Assembly (NCBI GenBank): GCA_003647435.1
Contig: QMMV01000100.1
Span: 1 to 7,197 of the forward strand
Direction: 5' to 3'
Length of the DNA: 7,197 nucleotides
DNA from: Deltaproteobacteria bacterium
GTDB taxonomy: Bacteria > Desulfobacterota > Desulfobacteria > Desulfobacterales > C00003060
Under the pieces are notes generated by a model. That model saw nothing but the letters and a program-made list of their open reading frames with translations. It had not been told where the DNA came from and made no database searches. Shown piece after piece: positions 6,075-7,197 of the stretch. Position 1 is the first letter of the stretch, and each line of letters starts with the position of its first letter. A program made the translations under genes and the position numbers.

Positions 6075-7004
6075 TCAATAGCAACTCAGGACCATGCGGG
6101 CTTGTTCGATATCCTTTCTAATTTGTGCCGATAGGTCTTCAGGTTTCGGGAATTTCTTTACCTCGCGTAGATATTTAATAAAATTCACGCGTATGCGACG
6201 GCCGTAGATCTCTTCGTTAAGATCAAGGATGTGCACCTCTACCTGAAAGTGACTATTGTTGAAGGTGGGACAGCAGCCTACATTTGCCACCCCATCACAA
6301 GTGCTGGCATCGTACTCAACGGTGACTGCGTATACCCCGCTTTTTGGGCACAGCTCATCATAGAGTCTCAGGTTTGCGGTGGGAAAACCGAGCAATTTGT
6401 TGCCTCGATCACGGCCCGGTATAACAGTACCCCGCACCTGGTAATGGCGACCCAGAAGTCTTCTTGCTTCCTCAATCCGCCCTTCTCTCACAAGGTTCCG
6501 GATCTCGGTGCTGCTGATACGACGACCTTCCAGTTCAGCCCATTTTGAAACAACTACCTCAAAGCCACAGCTTGCACCCATTTCCTTGAGGAGGGAGACA
6601 TCGCCTTCCCGGTTCTTGCCAAAGGAGTAGTCTTGGCCCACAATTATAGATTTCATCCCGATTGTGTCACATAAGATGTCTTTGATAAATGTGCGTGCCG
6701 TAATTTCCGCAAACTTTCGTGTAAATGGTATGCATATGAGGATGTCTATGCCTGTGGCGCTGATCAATTCGATCTTTTGCTCATAAAGGGTAATAAGCGG
6801 GAAGTGCTTGTTACAATTGAGGACCTTGATGGGATGAGGTTCAAACGTTATTGCCACAGAATCGCCGCCTATACTCCCGGCTTTTTCAATCACCTGACGG
6901 AAAAGGGCCTGATGTCCGATGTGAACCCCGTCAAAATTACCAATCGTAACAACAGGGTTTTTAAGCGGGGTGGCAACCTCGCTCAGATCTTTAATGAGTT
7001 TCAT
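6075..7004 (-). CDS. ribF: Bifunctional riboflavin kinase / FAD synthetase
   Basis: Phosphorylates riboflavin to FMN and adenylylates FMN to FAD in the cytosol. From the chosen start the product has 309 residues. The N-terminal FAD synthetase domain shows VVTIGNFDGVHIGHQ (18-32), the nucleotidyltransferase motif FEPHP (54-58), VGQDYSFGKNREGD (122-135) and ISSTEIRNLVREG (163-175). The C-terminal flavokinase domain shows GRDRGNKLLGFPTANL (197-212) with the PTAN metal/ATP motif, SGVYAV (222-227), NVGCCPTF and the probable catalytic Glu256 in VEVHILD. Both activities look intact. The frame extends to an ATG at 7043, but the third ATG at 7002-7004 gives MKLIKDLSEV, like the E. coli protein start. 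No strong Shine-Dalgarno separates the choices. It is the first complete gene of the leftward block. A 34-bp repeat ends at the upstream ATG. Confidence 0.96.
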   Translation of the reverse strand: MKLIKDLSEVATPLKNPVVTIGNFDGVHIGHQALFRQVIEKAGSIGGDSVAITFEPHPIKVLNCNKHFPLITLYEQKIELISATGIDILICIPFTRKFAEITARTFIKDILCDTIGMKSIIVGQDYSFGKNREGDVSLLKEMGASCGFEVVVSKWAELEGRRISSTEIRNLVREGRIEEARRLLGRHYQVRGTVIPGRDRGNKLLGFPTANLRLYDELCPKSGVYAVTVEYDASTCDGVANVGCCPTFNNSHFQVEVHILDLNEEIYGRRIRVNFIKYLREVKKFPKPEDLSAQIRKDIEQARMVLSCY

Positions 7005-7042
7005 AGGCATCGATGACAGGCTGTTGCCCAAACAAAAAGTCA

Positions 7043-7076
7043 TTGTATCAGTTTAGCTTTTTGAAAATATTATTGC
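7043..7076 (-). repeat. 34-bp repeat, right copy, inverted
   Basis: Exact reverse complement of 968-1001, lying 38 bp upstream of the preferred ribF start; its inner end coincides with the A of the upstream in-frame ATG at 7041-7043. With the left copy it brackets the six genes from ribF to the PASTA gene, both copies pointing inward. Because it is in the ribF leader it may carry expression signals. A TACAAT-like -10 spans its inner end, but no matching -35 is evident. Confidence 0.9.
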
Positions 7077-7197
7077 GGACAGGCCATCCGATTGGAGACT
7101 GGCTCACTGTCTGAGAGCATTACTGAGCGTTGAGAAAAAACAGTATCTTGGATATTCACCCTTGACGATAACTGATATTGTGAGCGAATGGATCTGA

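Noticed and set aside
968..7076. Composite transposon with the 34-bp copies as terminal inverted repeats
   Set aside because: No transposase or integrase lies between them, the cargo is housekeeping genes, and I see no target-site duplication outside the copies.
7077..7197. Possible end of a further leftward gene entering from the right edge
   Set aside because: Minus-strand frames stay open for about 30-40 codons but give no recognisable protein, and the longer one ends inside the 34-bp repeat. This is too short to support a gene.

Overview
The window reads as chromosomal DNA of a selenocysteine-using, Gram-negative bacterium, most plausibly a Desulfobacterota (deltaproteobacterial) lineage. 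That placement is an inference. It rests on the 3' end of a selenocysteine tRNA gene at the left edge, an in-frame UGA in an exported DUF1573-type protein, and the fmt / PASTA-protein / rpe neighbourhood that I associate with that group.

Layout: positions 1-43 hold the 3' part of tRNA-Sec (selC) on the + strand. All seven protein genes are on the - strand and converge on it. In transcription order (right to left) they are ribF (FMN/FAD synthesis), a YbhN/UPF0104-type polytopic membrane protein, nfi (endonuclease V), a DUF1573-type exported protein with an in-frame UGA, fmt (initiator Met-tRNA formylation), a membrane-anchored three-PASTA protein, and rpe (pentose phosphate epimerase). Gaps are short (25 to about 190 bp) and I see no convincing intrinsic terminator, so one or a few operons are likely. 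Except for the DUF1573 gene and the PASTA and YbhN proteins, the cargo is housekeeping.

The main discovery candidate is at 3048-4067. Two adjacent open frames, 3849-4082 and 3048-3839, lie in the same reading frame and are separated by a single UGA at 3849-3851. That UGA falls exactly where DUF1573-family proteins carry the first Cys of their conserved Cys-Gly-Cys motif, giving Sec-Gly-Cys. A 5-bp hairpin starts 13 nt after the UGA, with its loop at +19, and a stronger 6-bp hairpin follows at +33 to +50. Cys75 is the only cysteine in the 339-residue product. With selC in the same window, the best reading is one selenoprotein gene, not a broken gene or two small genes.

A second point is repeat structure. 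An exact 34-bp sequence occurs at 968-1001 and again, inverted, at 7043-7076. The copies bracket the six-gene block from ribF to the PASTA gene. The left copy lies inside the second unit of a diverged 74-bp tandem duplication in the rpe-PASTA gap. The rightmost 121 bp (7077-7197) contain no gene I can support.
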